This document shows positions 8,169 through 17,989 of a stretch of 64,000 bases of DNA, one piece after another; the first letter of the stretch is position 1; the number at the start of each line of letters is the position of its first letter. The stretch is from NCBI GenBank assembly GCA_965228065.1, contig OZ245788.1, positions 1,798,001 to 1,862,000 on the forward strand, read 5' to 3'. A program made the position numbers and the translations under genes. The notes beneath the pieces are model-generated. The model made no database searches. It saw only the letters and a program-made list of their open reading frames with translations, and was not told the origin of the DNA. Source of the DNA: Sphingobium_A sp965228065. GTDB taxonomy: Bacteria > Pseudomonadota > Alphaproteobacteria > Sphingomonadales > Sphingomonadaceae.

Positions 8169-10355
8169 ATGACGAAGGAACGCTCCACCCTTATTGCGCT
8201 TGATCCCGAGCTCGTGAAACGCGCGCTTGAGCGGATTGATGACGTACCCGCACCGATTCGCGCGGCGCTTGCCGATGCGGGCGTGGCGATGGCGTATCTG
8301 CTGCGCGCGGAGCGTCAGCTGGTGCTGGGTGATGCCGCGCGCACATTGCTCGGTGCCCGCTCGACAGTGGTCTCGATCGAACAGGCGCTTCGCAGCGTCG
8401 ATCGCCGCAAGCGCCGTGCGCTTGTCCGGTTCTTCGACCAGCAACTTTCTGGCGAAGGCGATCCGGGCGGCGAGATGATCGTGCCCATCCAGGCCGACGG
8501 CGCGCCGCGCCGCTTCATCACGATGAGCCTGTCGTACGACGAGAAGGGCGAAGGCTATCTCGTCGTGATGCGCGACAATACGGCGCAGACCGAATATGTC
8601 GAAAGCCTCGAGACCGAGCGCGATCATCTGCGTCACACGGTCGAGCTCAATCCCCAGCTTCCCTGGCTGGCGGACGCCAACGGCAACATCATCGCATTCA
8701 CCGAGCGCTACGAGAAGTTCACCGGGCGTACGCAGGAGGAACTGGTCGGGGGCGGCTGGGCGCTTGTCGTGCACCCGGACGACATGGCGGTGACGCAGGA
8801 ACGCGTCATCCACTCGGTTATGACGGGCACCGTGCTCGACGTGCGCTGCCGCGTGCGGACGGCGGCGGGCGCCTATCGCTGGATGCGGGCCACCGCCTAT
8901 CCGCTGCGCGACGACAACGGCAAGGTCATCCGCTGGTTCGGTTACAGCGAAGATATCGACGACCATGTCCTGATCGAACAGCAGATCCGCTGGACGGCCG
9001 AACATGACGCGCTGACGCGACTTCCCAACCGCATGGTCTTCAACCGCCAGCTCGAGCGGATCATCCGTGAGGAGAACAAACTCGGGCTGAAGGTCGCGAT
9101 CCTGCTGGCCGACGTCGACAATTTCAAGGACGTCAACGACGTGCTTGGCCATGATGCCGGCGATTCGCTGTTGATGGCATTCGCCGATCTGATCGGACGC
9201 GTGCTTCCCGAAAAGGCGCTGCTCTCGCGCATCGGCGGCGACGAGTTTGCGATCATCCTGCCGTTCGACGGCCCCCTAAGCGAGCTTCACGACGTCAGCG
9301 CCACGATCTTTGACGCGCTGCGCGATCCGGTGACGGTCAATGGCCAGAGCGTGGAATGCCGCGTCTCGATCGGTGCGTCGATTTTCCCCTTCCACGGCCA
9401 GAGCCCGACCGAGCTGTTCAAGAACGCGGATATCGCGCTTTATCAGGCGAAGGCGCGCGGTCGTGGCCAGATGACGATCTTCTCGCTCGACATGAAGCAG
9501 GAGACGCAGCGCCGCGTCGCGATGATCAATCTCGGTCGCAAGGCGGTCGAGACCGATTCGATCATCCCCTATTATCAGATGCAGGTTTCGCTCGACGGCA
9601 ACCGCCCGATCGGTTTCGAGGCGCTGCTGCGCCGCAAGGATCGCCAGGGCCGGATCTGCGCGCCGTCGAGTATCGCGGCGGCGTTCGAGGATGCCGGCGT
9701 GGCCGAGGCGATCGGCGATGCGATGCTGCGCGCCGTTCTGAGGGACATGGTGCGTGCCAAGCAGCAGGGGACCGACCTGGGCACGGTCAGCGTCAACTTC
9801 TCGACCGCCGAGTTCCGCAGCACGACCTTTGTCGAGCGGCTGACCAATCGCATCTCCGATGCGGGTCTTTCGTTCAGCGAAGTGATGATCGAAGTAACCG
9901 AAGGCGTGTTCCTCGGCCGGCAGGTCGATACCGTCTCCGAAACGGTCCGCACGCTCGACAAGCTCGGTTTCAAGATCGCGCTCGACGATTTCGGCACGGG
10001 CTATGCCTCGCTGGTCCATCTCCGCCAGCTGCCGGTCGACACGCTCAAGATCGATCAGAGCTTCATCCGGACACTTGCCGAGAGCAAGGACGACCTGGCG
10101 ATCGTCACCGCGATCATCAATCTGGGCGCCAGCCTCGACATCAATATCATCGCCGAGGGGATCGAGACCGAAGTCCAGCTCGGCATCCTGCGCGATCTCG
10201 GCCTGAAATACGGTCAGGGCTATCTGTTCGCGCACCCTGTGCCGATCGAGCAGGCCTGTGCGCTGGTTGCGCCCTTCCAGCAGATCGAGCCGGGCATGGC
10301 GGAGTCGCTGTGGGCATCGTCGGGTCGCGGCAAGCGCGTCATCGGATCGCGCTGA
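8169..10355 (+). CDS. PAS-GGDEF-EAL cyclic-di-GMP signalling protein
   Basis: A 728-residue soluble protein. A PAS domain (about residues 157-275, with the PAC-like ending GYSEDIDD) precedes a GGDEF domain (intact IGGDEF near residue 355) and an EAL domain (FEALLR near 483, DDFGTG near 605, and the NFS and EVTE metal-site segments). Both catalytic signatures are intact, so it may make and/or degrade c-di-GMP. The RxxD inhibitory site normally five residues before GGDEF is absent. I chose the ATG at 8169; a TTG at 8127 would add 14 residues. It is divergent from luxR, giving a possible shared control region. Confidence 0.92.
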   Translation: MTKERSTLIALDPELVKRALERIDDVPAPIRAALADAGVAMAYLLRAERQLVLGDAARTLLGARSTVVSIEQALRSVDRRKRRALVRFFDQQLSGEGDPGGEMIVPIQADGAPRRFITMSLSYDEKGEGYLVVMRDNTAQTEYVESLETERDHLRHTVELNPQLPWLADANGNIIAFTERYEKFTGRTQEELVGGGWALVVHPDDMAVTQERVIHSVMTGTVLDVRCRVRTAAGAYRWMRATAYPLRDDNGKVIRWFGYSEDIDDHVLIEQQIRWTAEHDALTRLPNRMVFNRQLERIIREENKLGLKVAILLADVDNFKDVNDVLGHDAGDSLLMAFADLIGRVLPEKALLSRIGGDEFAIILPFDGPLSELHDVSATIFDALRDPVTVNGQSVECRVSIGASIFPFHGQSPTELFKNADIALYQAKARGRGQMTIFSLDMKQETQRRVAMINLGRKAVETDSIIPYYQMQVSLDGNRPIGFEALLRRKDRQGRICAPSSIAAAFEDAGVAEAIGDAMLRAVLRDMVRAKQQGTDLGTVSVNFSTAEFRSTTFVERLTNRISDAGLSFSEVMIEVTEGVFLGRQVDTVSETVRTLDKLGFKIALDDFGTGYASLVHLRQLPVDTLKIDQSFIRTLAESKDDLAIVTAIINLGASLDINIIAEGIETEVQLGILRDLGLKYGQGYLFAHPVPIEQACALVAPFQQIEPGMAESLWASSGRGKRVIGSR

Positions 10356-10403
10356 GGGAGGAAGGTTCGGAAAAACCGAACGGAGGATATAAGCGCGCCG
10401 TTT

Positions 10404-10479
10404 GGACTGAGCTTGTCGAAGTCCTGCTTTTCCTTCGGCGCCGTGGCCAGAAAGGGCAGGGCTTCGACACGCTCAGCCC
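10404..10479. repeat. Degenerate copy of the 24-bp inverted repeat
   Basis: Arms 10404-10427 and 10456-10479 match the arms at 6415-6490 with a few substitutions (GGACTGAGCTTGTCGAAG versus GGGCTGAG...). It lies just after the GGDEF-EAL gene and before the convergent lipoprotein gene. Confidence 0.7.
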
Positions 10480-10513
10480 GAACAGATTTTGACCGTTTGC
10501 CATGACGCCAACC

Positions 10514-10551
10514 CAAAAGAAAAGGGCCGGTCGGATCGCTCCGCCGGCCCC
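10514..10551 (-). terminator. Rho-independent terminator of the lipoprotein gene
   Basis: Read leftward, a GC-rich hairpin (GGGGCCGG ... CCGGCCC) is followed by TTTTCTTTT. It lies 23 bases beyond the stop of the lipoprotein gene. Confidence 0.75.
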
Positions 10552-10574
10552 TTCGGATCAATGGTGCAGGACGA

Positions 10575-10961
10575 TCAGGACTTGCAGCTCTGGCTGCCCT
10601 TGCCGGGAAGCGTGATCGTGATCGCGGCCTTGCTGCCGGTGAGCGAGTAACCCTCTGCGAGCATCGGCTTGCCGGCTTCTTCAGCCTTGACAAGCGTCGG
10701 CATGCCGGCCTTCTCGGTGCGGATGTTGGCCGACTTGTCGCCCGACAGCCAGTCGATATAGACGAGGCTGCTGTCCTTGCAGCGATAGGTCTTGCTCTCC
10801 TTCACCGAGGGCGGCAGCTCAACCGGCGCCGCATTGGCGAGTTCCGCCGCCATGTCGTCGGGCGTTCCGCCACCAACGATGGTTTCAGGTTCGGTGGAGC
10901 ACGCCGAAAGGGCGAGCAGTGCGGAGGCCGCGGCGATGGGGAGGGTGAATCGGATTTTCAT
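10575..10961 (-). CDS. Small lipoprotein, possibly MliC-like lysozyme inhibitor
   Basis: A 128-residue protein with a lipoprotein signal (MKIRFTLPIAAASALLALSAC, lipobox LSAC, Cys at residue 21), so it is probably membrane-anchored. The mature part holds a YRCKD...EGYSLTGS...SQSC pattern. Its spacing of two cysteines around a Tyr/Gly block resembles the MliC/PliC C-type lysozyme inhibitors, but the match is by eye and weak. I used the ATG at 10959-10961 rather than the longer open frame because the signal peptide starts there. It stands alone, with its own terminator. Confidence 0.7.
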   Translation of the reverse strand: MKIRFTLPIAAASALLALSACSTEPETIVGGGTPDDMAAELANAAPVELPPSVKESKTYRCKDSSLVYIDWLSGDKSANIRTEKAGMPTLVKAEEAGKPMLAEGYSLTGSKAAITITLPGKGSQSCKS

Positions 10962-11064
10962 GGTGGGCAGACGCTTCGCGGCTGTAGCGCCGTTCGTCAA
11001 GTTCACTTCCAACGCGGCGGATCAATTTCCTTGTGCGACGCAATAATGTTGCGCTGCACCGCAG

Positions 11065-12384
11065 CTATTCGTGGAATTCGGCCAGGCTGGGGATACGTCC
11101 GAACGCGATCCGCGCGCCGACCTGATCGATCCGTCCGCCATTGAGGGGCCCGACGCTGACCGCGTTGCGCCCGAATCGCTCGTTGATCCGGTCCATCGCA
11201 TGGCTCAGCGCGAGCGTCCGCGTCTCTCGCGCCAGCGGATCGTCGGGATCGAGATGCGCGAACAGGGATGCCTGTTCACCGTCGACCGGCTCGATCTCGT
11301 CAAGCGTCACGCCCACCATGCGCATGCGGAAACCACCGGTCCGCGCGCGGCCGGCGGCTTGCAGATGAGGCCACAGGCTATCGAGCGCCGCGAGGATGAC
11401 AAAACTGTCCTGTGTCGCGGGCAGCCTGAGGCTGGCCCGCCAGTTGCTCTTGTCGTCCTCGAACTTGCCATGGAGGACAAGCAGGCGCGTGCGATATGAT
11501 TTTCGCCGCAACCGGCTTGCGCATTTGAGTGCCAGCCGTCGTGCCGTCAGCCGCGTCGCTTCCAGGCCGCGTTTTGCCGGGGACAGCACATGGCTATGCC
11601 CGATCGTGCGATGCTGGGTCGGCTTGTTCGGCAGGTCGACGCCATGCAGCAGATACCACAGCCTGTCTCCGTTCACGCCGCCCCAGGCCGTGCCCGCGTC
11701 GCGTGGCCGCCGCGCGCAGAGCTGGGCGATATCGTTGATACCGTCCTGGGCCAGGCGCCGCTCCATTTTCGCGCCGATGCCGGCGATCGCGCGCAGCGGC
11801 AGCGCGAACAGCCGGGCAGGGAGTTCCTCGGCATGCAGGATCGTCAGCCCGTCGGGCTTCACCATGTCCGACGCCAGCTTCGCGAGCAGGCGGTTGGGCG
11901 CGATCCCCACCGAAGACGTCAGGCACTCGCCGACATTCGCGCGGATGCCGTCCTTGATGCGGTGCGCCAGCGCGCGGGCGCGCTCTTCGTCATTCTCGTT
12001 GTCGAGCAGGCGGCAGGCGACTTCGTCGATCGAGCAGACCGAATGGACGGGCACGTGGCGTTCGACTTCCGCGACGATCGCGTCGTGGAAGCGGACATAT
12101 TCCATGTGCCGCGCCGGCGTGACGACGATGTCCCGGCACAGGCGCTTTGCTTCCCAGACCGGCGTGCCGGTCGAGATGCCGTAGCGCTTGGCCTCGACCG
12201 ACGCCGCGATGGCAACGGTGGTGTCGCTTCCCACCGGCGCGACGATGACGGGCCGACCGCGCAATATGGGCTGCAGCTGCTGTTCGACCGCCGCGAAATA
12301 GCTGTTGAGATCGACATAGAGCCAGCGCAGCGGCCGCGGCGGAAAGGCGAGCGTGATGCTTGCGGGAGGATCGGTGTGCTGCAC
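11065..12384 (-). CDS. Y-family (DinB/UmuC-type) translesion DNA polymerase
   Basis: An error-prone DNA polymerase. The palm metal-binding residues are present: YVDLNSYFAAVEQ (first Asp) and CSIDEVACRL (Asp-Glu pair). A GIAPNRLLAKLASD segment and the helix-hairpin-helix IAGIGAKMERRL follow, then a little-finger domain. The intact SIDE motif argues against ImuB, and no imuA or dnaE2 is adjacent. It resembles Pol IV but has an unusual C-terminus. The start is uncertain: I chose a GTG at 12382-12384 preceded by AAGG, but the frame stays open to a TTG at 12465. A neighbouring LexA box was not seen. Confidence 0.85.
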   Translation of the reverse strand: MQHTDPPASITLAFPPRPLRWLYVDLNSYFAAVEQQLQPILRGRPVIVAPVGSDTTVAIAASVEAKRYGISTGTPVWEAKRLCRDIVVTPARHMEYVRFHDAIVAEVERHVPVHSVCSIDEVACRLLDNENDEERARALAHRIKDGIRANVGECLTSSVGIAPNRLLAKLASDMVKPDGLTILHAEELPARLFALPLRAIAGIGAKMERRLAQDGINDIAQLCARRPRDAGTAWGGVNGDRLWYLLHGVDLPNKPTQHRTIGHSHVLSPAKRGLEATRLTARRLALKCASRLRRKSYRTRLLVLHGKFEDDKSNWRASLRLPATQDSFVILAALDSLWPHLQAAGRARTGGFRMRMVGVTLDEIEPVDGEQASLFAHLDPDDPLARETRTLALSHAMDRINERFGRNAVSVGPLNGGRIDQVGARIAFGRIPSLAEFHE

Positions 12385-12478
12385 GAGTCGCAGCCTTAGC
12401 AGTTTTCGAACAAAAAGAGAACATTTGTCGTGAGCCGGCACAATCCTGCGTAAATTGACGATCAAAGCGGTTCTGGTC

Positions 12479-12492
12479 TTAATCTTTCTTAA
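12479..12492. promoter_or_regulatory. TTAA-N6-TTAA motif upstream of the MASE1-GGDEF gene
   Basis: Two TTAA half-sites separated by six bases, 25 bases before the ATG of the membrane diguanylate cyclase. CtrA boxes normally have seven bases between halves, so this is a weak candidate. It may instead be part of an AT-rich promoter. Confidence 0.25.
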
Positions 12493-12516
12493 TCGCGTCC
12501 GTTTATATATCCCCCC

Positions 12517-14304
<1,788 letters not shown>

Positions 14305-14342
14305 AATTGCGGCGCGCTCGCCGTCGCGCTAGGATGTTCGAC

Positions 14343-14669
14343 ATGGACCGGCCGATCACGCGTTACGCCGATTTCTGGCCGCACTATCTGCGTGAACATG
14401 CGCTGCCCGCCACGCGGCGGCTTCACTATGCCGGAACCGCACTCACCTTTCTTTTTGCGGCGCTCGCGATGCTGTGGGGCGGATGGTGGTGGCTGGCCGT
14501 GCCGATCGCCGGCTATGGCTTCGCCTGGGTCGCGCATTTCATGGTCGAACGGAACCGTCCGGCGACCTTCACCTATCCGCTCTGGTCGCTGGTCAGCGAC
14601 TATCGGATGTTCTTCCTGGCGGTGTCGGGCAGATTGGGGCCGCATCTCGCCCGTGCCGGGGTGCATTGA
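14343..14669 (+). CDS. DUF962 / Mpo1-like membrane protein
   Basis: A 108-residue protein beginning MDRPITRYADFWPHYLREHA, with TRRLHYAGT and a double hydrophobic hairpin (about 30-65), then AHFMVERNRP and a C-terminal DYRMFFL. These are the signatures of the DUF962 family. Its yeast member Mpo1 is an iron-dependent dioxygenase of fatty acid alpha-oxidation; the conserved histidines (H14, H28, H66) are present. Bacterial function is not established. I started at the ATG 14343 where family similarity begins. Confidence 0.82.
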   Translation: MDRPITRYADFWPHYLREHALPATRRLHYAGTALTFLFAALAMLWGGWWWLAVPIAGYGFAWVAHFMVERNRPATFTYPLWSLVSDYRMFFLAVSGRLGPHLARAGVH

Positions 14670-14791
14670 AGCACCGGCACAAGCCCGGCTGAATCGCGGC
14701 CTGCAAAGCCTTGCTTGGCCTCGCGCCGCTTTCGCCCTAGATCGGGTGTCAGATTTCGTCCCTCGAACAATCAGGCTGCAGTGATCCGCGC

Positions 14792-15784
14792 ATGACCGTC
14801 TCTCCCGACACGCTTTCGCTCATCGGCAACACCCCGCTCGTTCGCCTGGCAGGGCCCAGCACCGAAACCGGCTGCCAAATCCTCGCCAAATGCGAATTCG
14901 CCAATCCCGGTGCGTCGGTGAAGGACCGGGCCGCGCTGTTCATCGTCAACGATGCGGAAGAAAAGGGGCTGATCGCCCCCGGCGGCACGATCGTGGAGGG
15001 AACCGCCGGCAATACCGGGATCGGCCTGGCGCTCGTCGCCAACGCCAAGGGTTACAAGACGATCATCGTCATGCCCGAGACGCAGAGCCGCGAGAAGATG
15101 GATACGCTGCGCGCGCTGGGTGCGGAACTGGTGCTGGTTCCCGCCGCACCCTATTCGAACCCGGGCCATTTCGTTCACACCTCGCGCCGTATCGCCGAGG
15201 AGACCGAGAACGCGCTCTGGGCGAACCAGTTCGACAATATCGCCAATCGCAAGGCGCATATCATGGGCACCGCGGAAGAGATCTGGGCGCAGACCGAAGG
15301 CAAGGTGGACGGTTTCACCTGCGCGGTCGGCACCGGCGGCACCTTTGCCGGCGTCGGCATGGGGTTGAAGGCGAAGCGCGACGATATCGTGATTGCGCTG
15401 AGCGATCCCGACGGCGCGTCGCTTTACAGCTATTACGCCTGCGGCGAACTGGCCGCGGAGGGCAGTTCGGTCGCCGAAGGGATCGGCCAGGGACGGATCA
15501 CTGCCAATCTGGAAGGCGCGCCGGTCGATACGCAGTTCCGGATTTCCGATGCGGCGGGGCTGGAACAGGTCCATCGCCTGCTCGAGGAAGAGGGGCTGTG
15601 CCTTGGCCTGTCATCGGGCATCAACGTCGCCGGCGCGATCGCGCTGGCGCGGCAGATGGGGCCGGGCAAGACCATCGTGACGATCCTGTGCGACACCGGA
15701 TTCCGCTATCTTTCCACGCTTTATAATGCCGAATGGCTGGAGTCGAAGGGACTGGTGGTACCGGCCTCGCTCAGGACGAACTGA
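14792..15784 (+). CDS. cysK: Cysteine synthase (O-acetylserine sulfhydrylase)
   Basis: A pyridoxal-phosphate enzyme that makes cysteine from O-acetylserine and sulfide. It shows IGNTPLVRL, the PLP lysine in NPGASVKDRAA (near residue 46), the GTAGNTGIGLA substrate loop, and the phosphate-binding GTGGTFAG. At 330 residues it is of normal length. The similar cystathionine beta-synthase is less likely because no CBS or haem region is present. It appears to be a single gene with a 120-base leader after the DUF962 gene. Confidence 0.92.
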   Translation: MTVSPDTLSLIGNTPLVRLAGPSTETGCQILAKCEFANPGASVKDRAALFIVNDAEEKGLIAPGGTIVEGTAGNTGIGLALVANAKGYKTIIVMPETQSREKMDTLRALGAELVLVPAAPYSNPGHFVHTSRRIAEETENALWANQFDNIANRKAHIMGTAEEIWAQTEGKVDGFTCAVGTGGTFAGVGMGLKAKRDDIVIALSDPDGASLYSYYACGELAAEGSSVAEGIGQGRITANLEGAPVDTQFRISDAAGLEQVHRLLEEEGLCLGLSSGINVAGAIALARQMGPGKTIVTILCDTGFRYLSTLYNAEWLESKGLVVPASLRTN

Positions 15785-15829
15785 GCTGGCCATTCGACAA
15801 AGCCATTCCTCTTCGCTATCTATCGTGAC

Positions 15830-16141
15830 GTGACGGCAGGATCGCAAGACACCGATCGGCATGAACGGCTCCAGCGGGTACGCATCGGCGTGACCGGCTT
15901 GGCGGCCGTTTTTCTGGTTGTGATGGGCGCTGGCGCGTTGACCCGCTCCGCCAGCGATGAGACGCCCGTGCAGGAACAGGCCGATGTCGAGGCGCCCAGC
16001 GGGCTGCCCGAACTGGTCGGCAACAATCTCGCGGCCGAGGAGCTTCCCAAGGAGCCGCTGGCCGAGCTTGGCGTCGCGCCCAGCAGCGTATCCGGCAACA
16101 ATGCCGCACAGGCCGATCCCTCTAAAAGAAAAGGCCCCTGA
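15830..16141 (+). CDS. Hypothetical small membrane-anchored protein
   Basis: A 103-residue frame starting at a GTG, with a charged N-terminus, one transmembrane segment (about residues 19-38: IGVTGLAAVFLVVMGAGAL) and a Pro/Ala/Glu-rich hydrophilic tail. I recognise no family. The reading frame is supported by hydropathy and position 45 bases after cysK, not by homology. Confidence 0.55.
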   Translation: MTAGSQDTDRHERLQRVRIGVTGLAAVFLVVMGAGALTRSASDETPVQEQADVEAPSGLPELVGNNLAAEELPKEPLAELGVAPSSVSGNNAAQADPSKRKGP

Positions 16142-16148
16142 CAGGGTA

Positions 16149-16178
16149 CGGGATTTCAGGGCACGGGATTTCACGGGA
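16149..16178. promoter_or_regulatory. CGGGA/GGG tandem boxes far upstream of mraZ
   Basis: Two exact copies of ACGGGATTTCA (16148-16158 and 16163-16173) and a third ACGGGA (16173-16178). The GGG tracts fall partly at 10-base spacing and resemble the inverted boxes at 16360-16404 (GGGATTTC-AGGG on the other strand). They may be extra MraZ sites or simply a short duplication. Confidence 0.3.
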
Positions 16179-16359
16179 CGCTTTGTGGACTTTGCGGTTT
16201 CGTTACGGCTTCGTCTTGAAAATCCTGACGTTTCACTTGCAGATTCGAAGCGATTCTTGGGAAAAAGGCCGGGAACAGAACAGGAACCATGGAAATGCCT
16301 GGATTTCCCCTAGGTCTGGAACCTATATTTATCGTTTGAAATCATATGCTTGCCTCTGT

Positions 16360-16404
16360 CCCCTGAAATCCCCAGAAAACCCCTTTATTCCCCGCGCTGC
16401 CCCT
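16360..16404. promoter_or_regulatory. Five-unit, 10-bp-period array: probable MraZ operator
   Basis: On the + strand five CCCCN units (CCCCT, CCCCA, CCCCT, CCCCG, CCCCT) are each separated by exactly five bases. Read on the other strand this is NGGGG-N5 repeated, the same geometry as the known MraZ operator (TGGGN repeats with 5-base spacers). It lies about 114 bases upstream of the mraZ start. It is the clearest structure in the 376 bases between the previous gene and mraZ; the rest is AT-rich promoter-like DNA. Confidence 0.7.
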
Positions 16405-16517
16405 GATACCTAATGACATACAGGCGGGGTCTCCCCAAGCAGCGATGATGCGCGGAAACGACAATGTCGTTTTTCCGGACGGGAGAGGCTGGCCTGCGGT
16501 GCAAGGGCGAGCCGACA

Positions 16518-17000
16518 GTGACGAACAGGGAGATCTATGTCGGAGGGGGGTTAAGCGCGATCGACGCCAAAGGCCGGGTCGCGATTCCCGCACAGCTCCG
16601 CGGTCTCATCCTCGAAAACAGTGGTGGCGCCCCCGAGATCGGGCTGGTCCGCAGCCGCAGTGCGCCCTGTCTCACCGGTTTCGACAAGCCCTATATCAAG
16701 CGTATCCCCGAGACGCTCGAGCGCGATTATGCCGAGCGCAAGGATCCTTCGATCACGCGTGAATTCCTCGCCCGTCAGGCCTTTGCCACCATCGAAACCG
16801 TGCCCTTCGACACCTCCGGCCGCTTCATCATCTCGCCATTGATGCGCCGCCTCGGCAAGCTCGAAGACCTCGCCTATTTCTCGGGTGCGGGCGACTATAT
16901 CGAAATCTGGAATCCGACCCACGCCATGGACTCCGATCTCGTCCCCGAAGAGGCAAAGATCGCGCTGGAATTCTTCCTCGAGCAGCGGGGTGCGAAATGA
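16518..17000 (+). CDS. mraZ: Transcriptional regulator MraZ
   Basis: First gene of the division and cell wall cluster; MraZ binds the repeats upstream of its own gene and represses dcw transcription. It carries two SpoVT-AbrB-type halves: DAKGRVAIPAQLR (about residues 16-28) and DTSGRFIISPLMRR (about 92-105). With the GTG at 16518 it has 160 residues, the usual size, and homology starts at once (TNREIYVGGG). The frame is open to an ATG at 16464, which would add 18 unconserved residues. It overlaps rsmH by four bases. Confidence 0.92.
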   Translation: MTNREIYVGGGLSAIDAKGRVAIPAQLRGLILENSGGAPEIGLVRSRSAPCLTGFDKPYIKRIPETLERDYAERKDPSITREFLARQAFATIETVPFDTSGRFIISPLMRRLGKLEDLAYFSGAGDYIEIWNPTHAMDSDLVPEEAKIALEFFLEQRGAK

Positions 17001-17989
17001 CCCCGCCCGAAACGACTCCGTCCGAAACGCCAGCGCTCGAAATGCCTGCCGCATCGCCGCACATCCCCGTCCTGATCGACGAAGTGCTCGCCGCGCTTGC
17101 GATCGCGCCGGGCGAAACGCATGTCGACGGCACCTTCGGCGCCGGCGGATATACGCGCGCCATGCTGGCCTGCGGGGCGTCCGTCTTCGCCTTCGACCGC
17201 GATCCCGATGCGATCCGCGAGGGTGCGGCATTGGTGGAGGAGAGCGGCGGCGCGCTGATCCTGGTGCCGGAGCGTTTCTCGCGCATGGTCGAGGCGCTGG
17301 CCGAGCGTGGCGTGTCCGCGGTGGATGGGATCGCGCTCGATATCGGCGTCTCGTCGATGCAGTTCGATCGCGCCGAACGTGGTTTCTCGTTCCAGGCCGA
17401 CGGGCCACTCGATATGCGGATGGAACAGTCGGGCGAGAGTGCTTCCGATTTCCTCAACACCGCCGACGAGGCAGTGATCGCCGACGTGATCTATACGCTG
17501 GGCGAGGAGCCGAAGTCGCGCCGCATCGCCCGCGCGATCGTGGCTGCGCGGCCGATCACCCGTACCGCCGAACTGGCGCACATCGTCCGCCGCGCGACCG
17601 GATACAAGCCGCATGACAAGAAGGATCCCGCAACGCGGACCTTCCAGGCGATCCGCATTCATCTCAACCGCGAGCTCGGCGAGCTGGAAGACGGCCTGGC
17701 TGCCGCCGAACGTGCGTTGAAGCCGGGCGGGCGGCTTGCGGTGGTCACGTTCCACAGCCTGGAGGATCGCATCGTCAAACGCTTCCTGCGCGATCGCAGC
17801 GGCGCTGCTCCACAGGGGTCGCGACACATGCCGGGCACGCCCGACAAGGGGCCGCCGCCGAGTTTCGAGGCCGTCGCAAAGGCTGTGCGCGCGGGAGATG
17901 TCGAGCTTGCGCGCAATCCGCGTGCACGTTCGGCCACATTGCGCGTGGCACGTCGTACTGCGGCACCGGCGCGGGAGAATGCGGCATGA
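16997..17989 (+). CDS. rsmH: 16S rRNA m4C1402 methyltransferase RsmH
   Basis: It methylates N4 of C1402 in 16S rRNA with S-adenosylmethionine. Visible are HIPVLIDEVLAAL, the SAM-binding DGTFGAGGYTRAML near residue 45, DIGVSSMQFD, RGFSF..DGPLDMRM, and the KPGGRLAVVTFHSLEDR block near 240-255. It is 330 residues long and translationally coupled to mraZ and ftsL by ATGA overlaps. Confidence 0.96.
   Translation: MTPPETTPSETPALEMPAASPHIPVLIDEVLAALAIAPGETHVDGTFGAGGYTRAMLACGASVFAFDRDPDAIREGAALVEESGGALILVPERFSRMVEALAERGVSAVDGIALDIGVSSMQFDRAERGFSFQADGPLDMRMEQSGESASDFLNTADEAVIADVIYTLGEEPKSRRIARAIVAARPITRTAELAHIVRRATGYKPHDKKDPATRTFQAIRIHLNRELGELEDGLAAAERALKPGGRLAVVTFHSLEDRIVKRFLRDRSGAAPQGSRHMPGTPDKGPPPSFEAVAKAVRAGDVELARNPRARSATLRVARRTAAPARENAA

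Noticed and set aside
11065..12384. ImuB of a mutasome cassette
   Set aside because: The polymerase has an intact SIDE catalytic motif, and no imuA or dnaE2 gene is next to it.
16268..16340. GGAAC sequences upstream of mraZ considered as EcfG promoters
   Set aside because: None has CGTT at 16 or 17 bases; one CGTT follows after only 10 bases.
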